Of a DNA stretch of 36,098 bases, positions 25,701-33,591 are shown one piece after another. The stretch lies in the NCBI RefSeq assembly GCF_002895485.1, contig NZ_AZRK01000046.1:1-36098 (forward strand). Direction: 5' to 3'. Position numbers and translations under genes: made by a program. Position 1 is the stretch's first letter; every line of letters begins with the position of its first letter. Below the pieces are notes generated by a model. The model was given only the letters and a program-made list of their open reading frames with translations. It had not been told where the DNA came from and ran no database searches. This DNA comes from Petrotoga sp. 9PWA.NaAc.5.4. GTDB taxonomy: Bacteria; Thermotogota; Thermotogae; Petrotogales; Petrotogaceae.

Positions 25701-26331
25701 TGAAGATTTGTTAAACAAAATAGATTGGAAAAAAAATGACGGCTTAGTACCCGTAATAGTTCAAAATTCAGATGGAGAAGTGTTAACCTTAGGATATATG
25801 AATAAAGAAGCCTTAAATAAAACGCTACAAACAAAATTAGTACATTATTATTCACGAAGCAAAAATAGAATAAGAATGAAAGGAGAAACAAGTGGTAACT
25901 ATCAAAAATTAAACCAAGTATACATAGATTGTGACAACGATACTTTATTGTTAAAGGTAGAACAAGTTGGCGTAGCTTGCCATCTTGGAACAAAGAGTTG
26001 TTTCAGAGAGATTGAAAAACTAAACGATTTTCAAGAATCAAACATCGATTATTCACTTGATATATTGAATGAACTCAAAGAAGTAATAAAAGATAGAAAA
26101 AATAACCCAAAAGATGGTTCTTACACGTCTTATCTCTTTAAAGAAGGGAAAGAAAAGATATATAAAAAATTTGGAGAAGAAGCAGTTGAAGTTTTGGTAG
26201 CACCTAATAAAGAAAGGATTATATATGAAACGGCTGATATGATCTACCACTTACTTGTTTTATTAACATATGAAAATATTGAACTTGGAGAAATAATGCA
26301 AGAACTAAAAAAGCGTCACAAAGAAGATTAG
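25687..26331 (+). CDS. hisI: Bifunctional phosphoribosyl-AMP cyclohydrolase / phosphoribosyl-ATP pyrophosphatase
   Basis: Fused HisI-HisE enzyme for steps two and three, 214 residues. The N-terminal cyclohydrolase has LTLGYMNKEALNKTL, HYYSRSKNRIRMKGETSG, and the zinc ligands in DCDNDTLLLKV and GVACHLGTKSCF. The C-terminal MazG-like pyrophosphatase begins near residue 118 and has SYTSYLFKEGKEKIYKKFGE, the EEAVEVL metal site and ETADMIYHLLVLL. The ATG lies inside the end of hisF, an overlap that implies coupling. Confidence 0.96.
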   Translation: MLDFNEDLLNKIDWKKNDGLVPVIVQNSDGEVLTLGYMNKEALNKTLQTKLVHYYSRSKNRIRMKGETSGNYQKLNQVYIDCDNDTLLLKVEQVGVACHLGTKSCFREIEKLNDFQESNIDYSLDILNELKEVIKDRKNNPKDGSYTSYLFKEGKEKIYKKFGEEAVEVLVAPNKERIIYETADMIYHLLVLLTYENIELGEIMQELKKRHKED

Positions 26332-26359
26332 CAAACAAACTCTTGAAGGAGGAACTTGA

Positions 26360-27457
26360 ATGTTTAATTTTAATCCGCTCTTAAATGAATTCCCAGAGTA
26401 TAAACCATCATATTCAAAAGATTTAAAAAATATGATAAATTTAAGCAAAAATGAAAATCCTTTTGACATTCCAGACGAAATAAAAAATATCTTTTTCAAG
26501 AAGATACAAGAGATAAATTTAAATAGATACCCCGAACTAACATCCGATACTATTCGACAAAAAATCGCGGATTTTTTTAATTATTATTTTAGGAATTACG
26601 AGATAACTCTGGATAAAAACAATATAATCGTTGGAAACGGTAGTGATGAATTAATCTCCTATACAATTAAAATATTTAATGGAGACCATGTAATTGTTTG
26701 CCCACCTACTTTTGAAATGTATGAATTTTATTCAACATTAAATAATGTAGGCATAAAAAAAGTTCCTCTCAACAATAACTTTGAAATTTCAGAGGTTGAA
26801 AAAAAAGTAGATGAAAATACACGTCTTGTTTTTATTTGTTCTCCCAACAATCCAACTGGAAACCTGCAACCAGAAGAAGAAATATTAAAAGTATTAAAAA
26901 CAGGTGTTCCTGTTGTTATGGATGAAGCTTATGCAGACTTTTCCAAAACGAGCATGATAAAATATTTAGAAGAATACCCAAATTTAATAATTTTAAAAAC
27001 ATTTTCCAAAGCTTTTGGTCTTGCCGGAATAAGAGCAGGTACTTTGATAGCTAATCAATCAATCGTAAATCAAATAATGAAAATAAAATCACCATATAGT
27101 TTCAATGTTTTATCGGAAAAAATGGTTGAAACAATAATAGAAAATTATGATTATGTAAGAAAAAACATAGATTACATTATTCACGAAAGAGAGTTATTAA
27201 GCCAAGATCTAAAAGCCTACACAATGAAAAGCGATTCAAACTTTTTACTTTTAGACTTAAGCAAAATAAAAGATATCACCGCAGATTCTGCATATGAGTT
27301 TTTTTTACAAAATAATATAATCGTCAGAAAGTATGAAGGTGTTTTAGAAAATAAAATAAGAGTTACTATAGGAACAAAAGAAGAAAATCAAATATTTTTA
27401 GAGTGTTTTAACGAGCTACTGAACTACCATAACTTACGTTTCACTAAGGAGTTGTAG
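26360..27457 (+). CDS. hisC: Histidinol-phosphate aminotransferase
   Basis: PLP-dependent class I/II aminotransferase giving histidinol phosphate; 365 residues. INLSKNENPFDIP, IVGNGSDELISY, CPPTFEMYEFY, SPNNPTGN, VVMDEAYADFS, and the PLP-lysine segment TFSKAFGLAGIRAG are all present. The C-terminal Arg is in NKIRVTIGTKEEN. GGAGG precedes the ATG. It is the last gene of the operon. No histidinol-phosphatase gene is present, so that step must be encoded elsewhere. Confidence 0.96.
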   Translation: MFNFNPLLNEFPEYKPSYSKDLKNMINLSKNENPFDIPDEIKNIFFKKIQEINLNRYPELTSDTIRQKIADFFNYYFRNYEITLDKNNIIVGNGSDELISYTIKIFNGDHVIVCPPTFEMYEFYSTLNNVGIKKVPLNNNFEISEVEKKVDENTRLVFICSPNNPTGNLQPEEEILKVLKTGVPVVMDEAYADFSKTSMIKYLEEYPNLIILKTFSKAFGLAGIRAGTLIANQSIVNQIMKIKSPYSFNVLSEKMVETIIENYDYVRKNIDYIIHERELLSQDLKAYTMKSDSNFLLLDLSKIKDITADSAYEFFLQNNIIVRKYEGVLENKIRVTIGTKEENQIFLECFNELLNYHNLRFTKEL

Positions 27458-27513
27458 CTTCCTGTTTCAACCTATGATGATTTGTTGATGAGATTAGTGC
27501 TTTATCAAATTTA

Positions 27514-27542
27514 TCTCCAACTTATAAGTTGGAGACTTTTTT
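27514..27542 (+). terminator. Histidine operon terminator
   Basis: A perfect 22-base palindrome, TCTCCAACTTA / TAAGTTGGAGA (27514-27535), followed by CTTTTTT at 27536-27542. It lies 57 bases after the hisC stop and between convergent genes; the minus-strand side has a poorer T-run. Confidence 0.85.
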
Positions 27543-27616
27543 GACGTAGCACGATAAACAATAAGACTTTACGCATATTATCTCTCCTTCTTTACTTAAA
27601 ATAGTAGTTCAGAAAG

Positions 27617-27997
27617 CTACACAGGTCTAAACGCAACAACAATCTTATCATTCTTCAACAAAGGTTCAAACTTTACTTTCATCCCTATTTTTATATTTTC
27701 TGGATTATTAGGATCAACTTCAAGAAGTCTCCCTAAAATTGAGCCTCCTCCATCATTGAGACTAACAATTGCAACAATATAGGGTGATTCCTCTTTAAAC
27801 TGCTCAGGTGGAATATAAATAATTGTAAAACTTTTTACCTCACCTTCACTTTTTATTTCAAATAGGTCCATTTCAAAATTTCCACAATCTGGGCAAACGG
27901 GATGTGGAGGAATTGTAACACTCCCACATTTGTTACATTTGGAGCCGAAAATTTTGCCTTTTTTCAGTGCATTTATATAGTCTTGAATTATAATCAT
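27617..27997 (-). CDS. DUF35-type zinc-ribbon/OB-fold partner of thiolase
   Basis: A 126-residue acyl-CoA-associated protein. The N-terminal zinc ribbon has four cysteines in GSKCNKCGSVTIPPHPVCP and DCG. The C-terminal OB fold includes EGEVKSFTIIYIPPEQF and KIGMKVKFEPLL. Such proteins form complexes with SCP2-type thiolases in archaea and some bacteria, channelling acyl-CoA substrates. It starts 11 bases after the thiolase-like gene, the standard pairing. GAGGTG precedes the ATG. Last gene of the catabolic operon. Confidence 0.9.
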   Translation of the reverse strand: MIIIQDYINALKKGKIFGSKCNKCGSVTIPPHPVCPDCGNFEMDLFEIKSEGEVKSFTIIYIPPEQFKEESPYIVAIVSLNDGGGSILGRLLEVDPNNPENIKIGMKVKFEPLLKNDKIVVAFRPV

Positions 27998-28008
27998 TCT
28001 TCACCTCG

Positions 28009-29235
28009 CTAAATCTCTAATATAAACACAAATGAACTTGCTGAAGATCCTCCCACATTACAAGTTAAACCAATTTTAGGAACTTGTTTTATTTGTCTTT
28101 TACCTGCTTCCCCTCTTAACTGAAGCCATATTTCATGCATCATAGCTATTCCCGTTGCACCAACAGGATGCCCTTTACTTTTAAGACCTCCATCTGTATT
28201 TATGGGTTTGTCACCATTTAAAGAAGTCCTCCCTTCTTTTGCTGCAGCGAGGCCGCATCCTTTTTTAAAAAAACCTACTTCCTCTGATAAAAGTATCTCA
28301 TTTATCGAAAAACAATCGTGTAATTGAGCTATATCAATTTTTTCTGGCCATATCCCAGCCATTTTGTATGCTGATTGTACTGAGTTTATAACCGCAACGG
28401 ATGTTGTCAAATCATGTCTGTTAGCAAGAGCTAATGTATCCGTTCCCATTCCAAAACCAATAATATGCATAGGCTTATCTGTGAATCGTTTCGAAATTTT
28501 ACTATTAGATAAAAAGGCAATTGCAGCTCCATCAGAAATAGGCGCACAATCATATAGACGCAAAGGATATGCTACAAGCGGATTAAATTGAGAATTCAAA
28601 AAATCCATATCGTCTTTAAATGAAACTCCTTTTTTCAACGCCGTTTTTCTTGCAATTGAAGAAATACTTTCTTGAAATTGTGCTTTAGGATTTAGAGACC
28701 CATTATAATGATTTTTAATCGTTATTGTCTGAAGGTCTTCCCAATTTCCTCCATATTTATGAAAGTATTCTTGAGCCATTAAAGCAAACAATCCGGGGAA
28801 AGTTATCCCTGTATTGAGATCGAAAATATCATCAGCAGCAACAGATAGTGCGTCTGTTGTTCTAGAAGTGTCTAAAGTAGTCATCTTTTCTACTCCTACT
28901 ACCATTACGACATCATACATTCCCGAAGCTACTGCAAAATATCCTGCAGCCAAAGCTGCAGAACTTGAGGCACACGCACTCTCCGTTCTAAATGCAGGAA
29001 TTCCCTGAATTCCTAACCATTCTGTAACTAACGGTCCATAATGAGCCTGATGTTCATATAAGGTGGGAGTAAAATCTCCAACAAAAAGAGCTTTTATTTC
29101 TTTTTTTATATTGATACCTTTATCAACATTTTTAATAGTTTCTAAAAATGCTTCCAAAACCAAATCTCTTCCAGTTTTATCTGGATGCTTACCAAACTTA
29201 GTCATTCCTACACTTATAACATCAACTTTTTCCAT
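28009..29235 (-). CDS. Thiolase-family protein, SCP2-type
   Basis: A 408-residue acyl-CoA thiolase or aldolase-like enzyme. The nucleophile is C88 in RTESACASSSAALAAGY. VGVEKMTTLDTSRTTDALSV follows. The later catalytic blocks are AQLHDCFSINEILL, GGLKSKGHPVGATG (His) and CNVGGSSASSFVF. The protein resembles the SCP2/archaeal thiolases that work with DUF35 partners rather than the classical FadA type, and the next gene is such a partner. It would split a 3-ketoacyl-CoA or act in a retro-aldol step; the substrate is unknown. AAGGAGGGG precedes the ATG. Confidence 0.9.
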   Translation of the reverse strand: MEKVDVISVGMTKFGKHPDKTGRDLVLEAFLETIKNVDKGINIKKEIKALFVGDFTPTLYEHQAHYGPLVTEWLGIQGIPAFRTESACASSSAALAAGYFAVASGMYDVVMVVGVEKMTTLDTSRTTDALSVAADDIFDLNTGITFPGLFALMAQEYFHKYGGNWEDLQTITIKNHYNGSLNPKAQFQESISSIARKTALKKGVSFKDDMDFLNSQFNPLVAYPLRLYDCAPISDGAAIAFLSNSKISKRFTDKPMHIIGFGMGTDTLALANRHDLTTSVAVINSVQSAYKMAGIWPEKIDIAQLHDCFSINEILLSEEVGFFKKGCGLAAAKEGRTSLNGDKPINTDGGLKSKGHPVGATGIAMMHEIWLQLRGEAGKRQIKQVPKIGLTCNVGGSSASSFVFILEI

Positions 29236-29245
29236 TTTCCCCTCC

Positions 29246-30025
29246 TTAAACAGCCTCTTTACCTATTATTAATTTTAAAGGATCCACTTCATCTCTCAGC
29301 ACCCTAAGTTCTTCTTTTGTTGGAGGCTCAGTTGATGGTATTTTCCCTTTTATTAACAATTCAAAACCTGTGTTTACCTTAATATCATCTAACGTAATTC
29401 CTCGATGAATTGACTCTATCATCATCCTTTTAGTTTCTTCATCATATCCCAATACTGCAAGATTTGTGACAACCTTATAAGGTCCAGTTCCAGGGGGTAA
29501 CCCAGATTTTTCTCTTGCTCCAGGACCCGTGAGATAACCTGGAGTTGTTATGAAATCAATCTTTTGAACAAATCTACGAGAACTTTGAGGAGTCATAACA
29601 ATGGTTCTCCATGCAAGAGAGCCAAAATCATTTGCCCCACCACTTCCTGGAAGTCTAACCTTTGGATGTCTATAATCTGACCCAATTAGTGTCGAATTCA
29701 AATTTCCATACATATCAATTTGTGCTCCACCAAGGAAACAATAATCAACCATTCCTCTTTGAAGTGATTCCATAATTTCCGACATAGACGTTGTTTGAAT
29801 AGCTTTGAACATAGTCCGAGAATCCCCTACTGACACTGGCATAGAAGGTAGCAAAGGAGCAACAGCTCCTGCCTCAAAAGTTATTAACAAATTTGGAGAA
29901 TATAATTTTTGAGCCACCATAGCAGCTGCACATGGACCACCCGTTCCAACAGAAATTACTGACCCATCTTCCAACAACCTTGAAGAAATACATATCATGA
30001 GTTCCATTTCGTTATATTCTTCCAT
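29246..30025 (-). CDS. CoA-transferase beta subunit (glutaconate CoA-transferase B-like)
   Basis: Small subunit of a family I CoA-transferase, 259 residues from the ATG at 30025 (AAGGGG site); an upstream in-frame start lies inside the alpha gene. The N-terminal SVISVGTGGPCAAAMVAQ and the probable catalytic Glu in LLITFEAGAVAPL are typical. DYCFLGGAQIDMYGNLNSTL and LPGSGGANDFGSLAWRTIV follow. It forms an enzyme with the protein encoded just upstream, moving CoA onto an imported or derived carboxylate. The lineage also includes IpdAB-type ring hydrolases, so transferase activity is probable, not certain. Confidence 0.88.
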   Translation of the reverse strand: MEEYNEMELMICISSRLLEDGSVISVGTGGPCAAAMVAQKLYSPNLLITFEAGAVAPLLPSMPVSVGDSRTMFKAIQTTSMSEIMESLQRGMVDYCFLGGAQIDMYGNLNSTLIGSDYRHPKVRLPGSGGANDFGSLAWRTIVMTPQSSRRFVQKIDFITTPGYLTGPGAREKSGLPPGTGPYKVVTNLAVLGYDEETKRMMIESIHRGITLDDIKVNTGFELLIKGKIPSTEPPTKEELRVLRDEVDPLKLIIGKEAV

Positions 30026-30026
30026 T

Positions 30027-31007
30027 TTAATTCCCCTTTTTATTATCAATCATATATTCAATATTTCGTAACATTTTCATTTTTTCAAAGCCTCCATTTA
30101 CATTTAAGTAATCATAAAAATTTTTACATTCGAAAATGTTCTTATTAATGAATGTTTTGTATTCCTCAACATCTTTCTCAGCTTCAATCCAATTTCGAAT
30201 GTAGTCGGAATCTAAGAAATATTCATAGGGCATATTCCCAGGATAACTACCGAATGGAACCTCTATTACAGCGTCTACTAAGTAAAATGGAATTGTAGTG
30301 TTCTCAGGATTGTTTCTAAAAAATTCTGTTGGAAGGATTCTTTCTGATGTTATAATCACTCTTTTAGCTGCACGAGCCAAATCTTGATCAGAAACAGTTA
30401 TCCCGCGTATGTGACTATTCCCATATATATCAGCTTCATGAACATGAATTATAGCTACATCTGGGTATAACGCAGGAACAGCCAGATATTTCTTATCTGT
30501 GAACGGGCAAGTAATTTCTTTTGCTGCACTATATTTTGCTGTATCTGTTCCCATCATTGTCCTTATGGGAATAAAGGAAAGTCCCATTGCTGCAGCTTTA
30601 TATCTCCATGCTAATGCCGCGTTTGTCCATTCAGTATAATTTACTTCTGTCTCGAAATATTTTCGAGTTTGTTTTGGAATGCCGAATGCTTCAAGCCCTA
30701 TCACATAAGATATGTCACACTTATTAAAAGTTTTACCAGCTACAAGTATCGCACAATCAAGTGTAGCAGTATGACCTGAAAAACCTAAATTTTTCTTTTT
30801 TTGCCTGACAATTTCAAGAAGAACTGCTGTGGGTAATCTTACCATCCCGAAACCACCAACTGCTATATAATTTCCATCATTAATTAACTCTGAAACGGCT
30901 TTTGACACAGTAGTTAGTTTGTTTACCAAATTCTTCGTTTTTTTTCTAAAGAAATCCCTCATTTCATCAGGATCAGGGCCTGTAAATAGTTCTCCTTCAC
31001 TCAGCAT
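30027..31007 (-). CDS. CoA-transferase alpha subunit (glutaconate CoA-transferase A-like)
   Basis: Large subunit of the same enzyme, 326 residues. AVSELINDGNYIAVGGFGMV near residue 45 is the glycine-rich CoA-binding entry. Further family segments are LGFSGHTATLDCAIL, FIPIRTMMGTDTAKY, YPDVAIIHVHEADIYGNSHI and AKRVIITSERILPT. GGGGAGG lies seven bases upstream of the ATG at 31007. One base separates its stop from the beta-subunit ATG, consistent with coupled synthesis. Confidence 0.88.
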   Translation of the reverse strand: MLSEGELFTGPDPDEMRDFFRKKTKNLVNKLTTVSKAVSELINDGNYIAVGGFGMVRLPTAVLLEIVRQKKKNLGFSGHTATLDCAILVAGKTFNKCDISYVIGLEAFGIPKQTRKYFETEVNYTEWTNAALAWRYKAAAMGLSFIPIRTMMGTDTAKYSAAKEITCPFTDKKYLAVPALYPDVAIIHVHEADIYGNSHIRGITVSDQDLARAAKRVIITSERILPTEFFRNNPENTTIPFYLVDAVIEVPFGSYPGNMPYEYFLDSDYIRNWIEAEKDVEEYKTFINKNIFECKNFYDYLNVNGGFEKMKMLRNIEYMIDNKKGN

Positions 31008-31085
31008 AATTAATCCTCCCCTTCAAAAGTATCTAAAAAGTTAAGAGAGGAATACCCAAAATTAATGGGTAATCCTCCTTTCTCA

Positions 31086-32345
31086 TCATTTAATTATTTC
31101 TTCAATAATTTTATTGATAGTATCTTCTGGAAGAACACTCTTAAGAATTATCCCTGTCTCCTTTATTTTTTGAAGAATTTCTTCAACCTGCTCTTTTGTA
31201 GCGGATACCCCTTTATTATTCAGCACATATTCAACAAAGGATCTTCCACTTTTCTTACCCGCTACGTATTTAGACTGGCGATTAAAAATTGTAGGTGAAT
31301 AAGGATAAAAACTGTCTTTCAGTCCTAATTTATTTTCAAGTTTAATATTGGCATCTACTATGATACCTGACTCGCTGTCAAAAATAGCTTCTCCTACTAT
31401 GGGTTTCAATTTAGAAACTTTTAATTTTGATACCTCTTCTATTATTTTTGATACTCTATAAATTTCTTTTAAATTGATGTTGGTATTAATATCCATAAGC
31501 AGTTCAAGAGCAGCAACTATTTCTTCAGTTGCGACATTCCCGGCTCTTTCTCCTAAACCATTGAAAGAGCACTCTATAGCTTCTGCACCACTCACTATTG
31601 CCATTAGTGCAGAACCAGTAGCAAACCCAAAATCATTGTGAATATGGAATGATAACGGAACTTCAGGTATCCATTCTTTCATTTTGCGAACCAAATATTG
31701 AACTGCTACAGGATGTGCCTGATTAAAAGTATCAGAAATACCAATTTGGTCCACTTCAACGTTTTTTACTACCTCGGTAAAAATTTTTCTTAAGACGTCT
31801 AAATTACTAACCCTAAAAGTCTCCCAACCACAAAACTCAACAAAAAGGCCAGCTTCTTTAGCCATTTTGGCACATTTAATAACTTTTTGAATTAAGTCAT
31901 CAACACTCATTCCTAAGACATGTCTTAAGAAATAGGGATTAACACTAGTCTCTAAAAATATTCCATCAGCTTTGTTTTCAATTGCTAATTCAACATCTTT
32001 TTCTGTTATTCTTGAAAGTGCAAGGGTTTTTGCTTTTAGATTCATTTCAGATAATCTTTTAAAAACTCTTTTATCATCATCTGATACGGCTGGTGTTCCA
32101 ACTTCAATTAAAGGAACCCCTATTTTATCAAGCTCTTGTGCAATGAAAACTTTTTCATCTTCGGTAAAAACTATTCCTGCCGTTTGCTCCCCGTCTCTTA
32201 AAGTAACGTCATGGATAATTACCTTTTCAGGTATTTTCATTTGAGATCTAACTTCATCAATATAATTTAAATGAGTTATCCATTTTTCGTCTGTAAAATA
32301 AGGTTCTTTCAAAGTACAATTTTCGATCGGTTCTATGTTTTTCAT
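31086..32345 (-). CDS. DRE-TIM metallolyase family protein (isopropylmalate/homocitrate synthase-like)
   Basis: A 419-residue TIM-barrel enzyme from the ATG at 32345 (GGAGG eight bases upstream). The active-site entry is HDVTLRDGEQTAGIVFT (R50-D51). IDKIGVPLIEVG-type strands follow as LDKIGVPLIEVGTPAVS, then the metal site FHIHNDFGFATGSALM and NGLGERAGNVATEEI. These favour the synthase branch (acetyl-CoA plus 2-oxo acid) over HMG-CoA lyase. The C-terminal extension is short and no LeuA allosteric domain is apparent, as in homocitrate synthase or NifV-like enzymes. In this catabolic setting it might run as a lyase. Substrate unknown. Confidence 0.88.
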   Translation of the reverse strand: MKNIEPIENCTLKEPYFTDEKWITHLNYIDEVRSQMKIPEKVIIHDVTLRDGEQTAGIVFTEDEKVFIAQELDKIGVPLIEVGTPAVSDDDKRVFKRLSEMNLKAKTLALSRITEKDVELAIENKADGIFLETSVNPYFLRHVLGMSVDDLIQKVIKCAKMAKEAGLFVEFCGWETFRVSNLDVLRKIFTEVVKNVEVDQIGISDTFNQAHPVAVQYLVRKMKEWIPEVPLSFHIHNDFGFATGSALMAIVSGAEAIECSFNGLGERAGNVATEEIVAALELLMDINTNINLKEIYRVSKIIEEVSKLKVSKLKPIVGEAIFDSESGIIVDANIKLENKLGLKDSFYPYSPTIFNRQSKYVAGKKSGRSFVEYVLNNKGVSATKEQVEEILQKIKETGIILKSVLPEDTINKIIEEIIK

Positions 32346-32460
32346 ACTATATGCCTCCTCACATAATAGTAACAGGTTTTTGTTGGAAACCACGCACAAT
32401 CCAATTTCGAATTTCTAAATAATAAAGCTAATTACATACTAGCCTCGCACTCGATAGTCA

Positions 32461-33228
32461 TCATACTTCAACAATAGCAACGGGTCTAATCCAAGCTGCA
32501 CTAGCTTTAGCCAATTTTATTGGAAAACATGCCACTTTAAAACCATGAGGTTTTGGAATGAGATCAAGATTTGCTAATTTTTCTATATGACAATATTCTT
32601 TTTCGATTCCAGCAAAATGAGCAGGCCAAATTTTATGTCCATCTCCAGTTTCTTTGTAATCATTTGCCATATCTTTGAATGCTCTATCATAACCATATGC
32701 ATCGATTCCTATAATCTTCACCCCTTGATCAAGAATCCAAAGTGTCGCATCTCTACTCATGCCTGGTTGTAAGAAATAGTCAGGACTCTCTATTTTTTTA
32801 TCACATCCCGTTTCAATTAGGACTATGTCTAAGGGTTTAATCGTATAATTTATATTATTAAGTGCTTTTTTTATGTCATCTACTGCAATCTCTTCACCAG
32901 CTTTTTTATGGCGCATATCTAATACCACCCCATCCGAAAAACACCATTCAAGAGGTATTTCGTCAATAGTTTTGGCGAGTTTCCCTTCAGCCATGGGATA
33001 AAAATGCCAAGGAGCATCAAGATGCGTCCCACAATGGGTCATAATAGTGAGCCATTCATATGCCCATCCCAGTCCTGAAGAATATACCAAATCTCTCTGC
33101 TTAACTCCAAATTTATTTCTCATCTCAACTGCTCCTGCCCTATGGTCAAAATAATCAATTTTTGCTGGCCAAGGTTCCGAAGAAGATTCACTTTCTATCA
33201 AAACACTTAAATCAATTATTTTTATCAT
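32461..33228 (-). CDS. Cyclase-family metal-dependent hydrolase (kynurenine formamidase-like fold)
   Basis: A 255-residue member of the cyclase/KynB superfamily. The zinc motif THCGTHLDAPWHFYP (64-78) is complete. DIVLIETGCDKK, the LIGIDAYGYD-type segment (KIIGIDAYGYDRAF), and the C-terminal PHGFKVACFPIKLAKASAAW agree with the family. It would hydrolyse an amide, lactone or enol-type ring bond on the imported substrate. AAGGAGG precedes the ATG. The repeat-element end lies 35 bases upstream. Confidence 0.9.
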   Translation of the reverse strand: MIKIIDLSVLIESESSSEPWPAKIDYFDHRAGAVEMRNKFGVKQRDLVYSSGLGWAYEWLTIMTHCGTHLDAPWHFYPMAEGKLAKTIDEIPLEWCFSDGVVLDMRHKKAGEEIAVDDIKKALNNINYTIKPLDIVLIETGCDKKIESPDYFLQPGMSRDATLWILDQGVKIIGIDAYGYDRAFKDMANDYKETGDGHKIWPAHFAGIEKEYCHIEKLANLDLIPKPHGFKVACFPIKLAKASAAWIRPVAIVEV

Positions 33229-33262
33229 AATTTTTTTACCTCCTTTTTATATTATTTTTACT

Positions 33263-33461
33263 CACTTTAGAAATTCCAAAATCCTTATTATATATGTTTT
33301 AGAACTGATTTTTTTACAAAATACTTCCTCAATTCTAATCTTTACTAATTCTTAATTTTTTAACCTTTTCGGTACTTGTATTGAAGGAGAAGGAAGGACT
33401 CTGCCCTGGACCCACTTTAAATCAAATGCTTATTCTCCGAAAAATTATCATTTTTTAAATC
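33263..33461. repeat. MITE-like element, single copy (33.3 kb)
   Basis: CACTTTAGAAAT (33263-33274) opens a ~199-base element ending at a decayed right end near 33448-33461. The core ctctgccctggaccc matches the 15.7-kb copy. It fills most of the 363-base gap between the cyclase and symporter genes; the remaining bases to 33591 show nothing recognisable. Confidence 0.65.
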
Positions 33462-33591
33462 CCCGAGAACTTTATTAATGTTTTAACAAAATTATTTTCC
33501 TATTTTTATGCCCTTCCCCATGCTCCATAACTATTTCCTTTTAGTGCGAGTCTATTAACTTTGCATTTATTAGTTATTTTATAAAAGTTTA

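Noticed and set aside
31030-31075. Small hairpin with ATTACCC and GGGTATT between the CoA-transferase and DRE-TIM genes
   Set aside because: The stem is short with a mismatch and lacks a T-run, so it is not convincing as a terminator.
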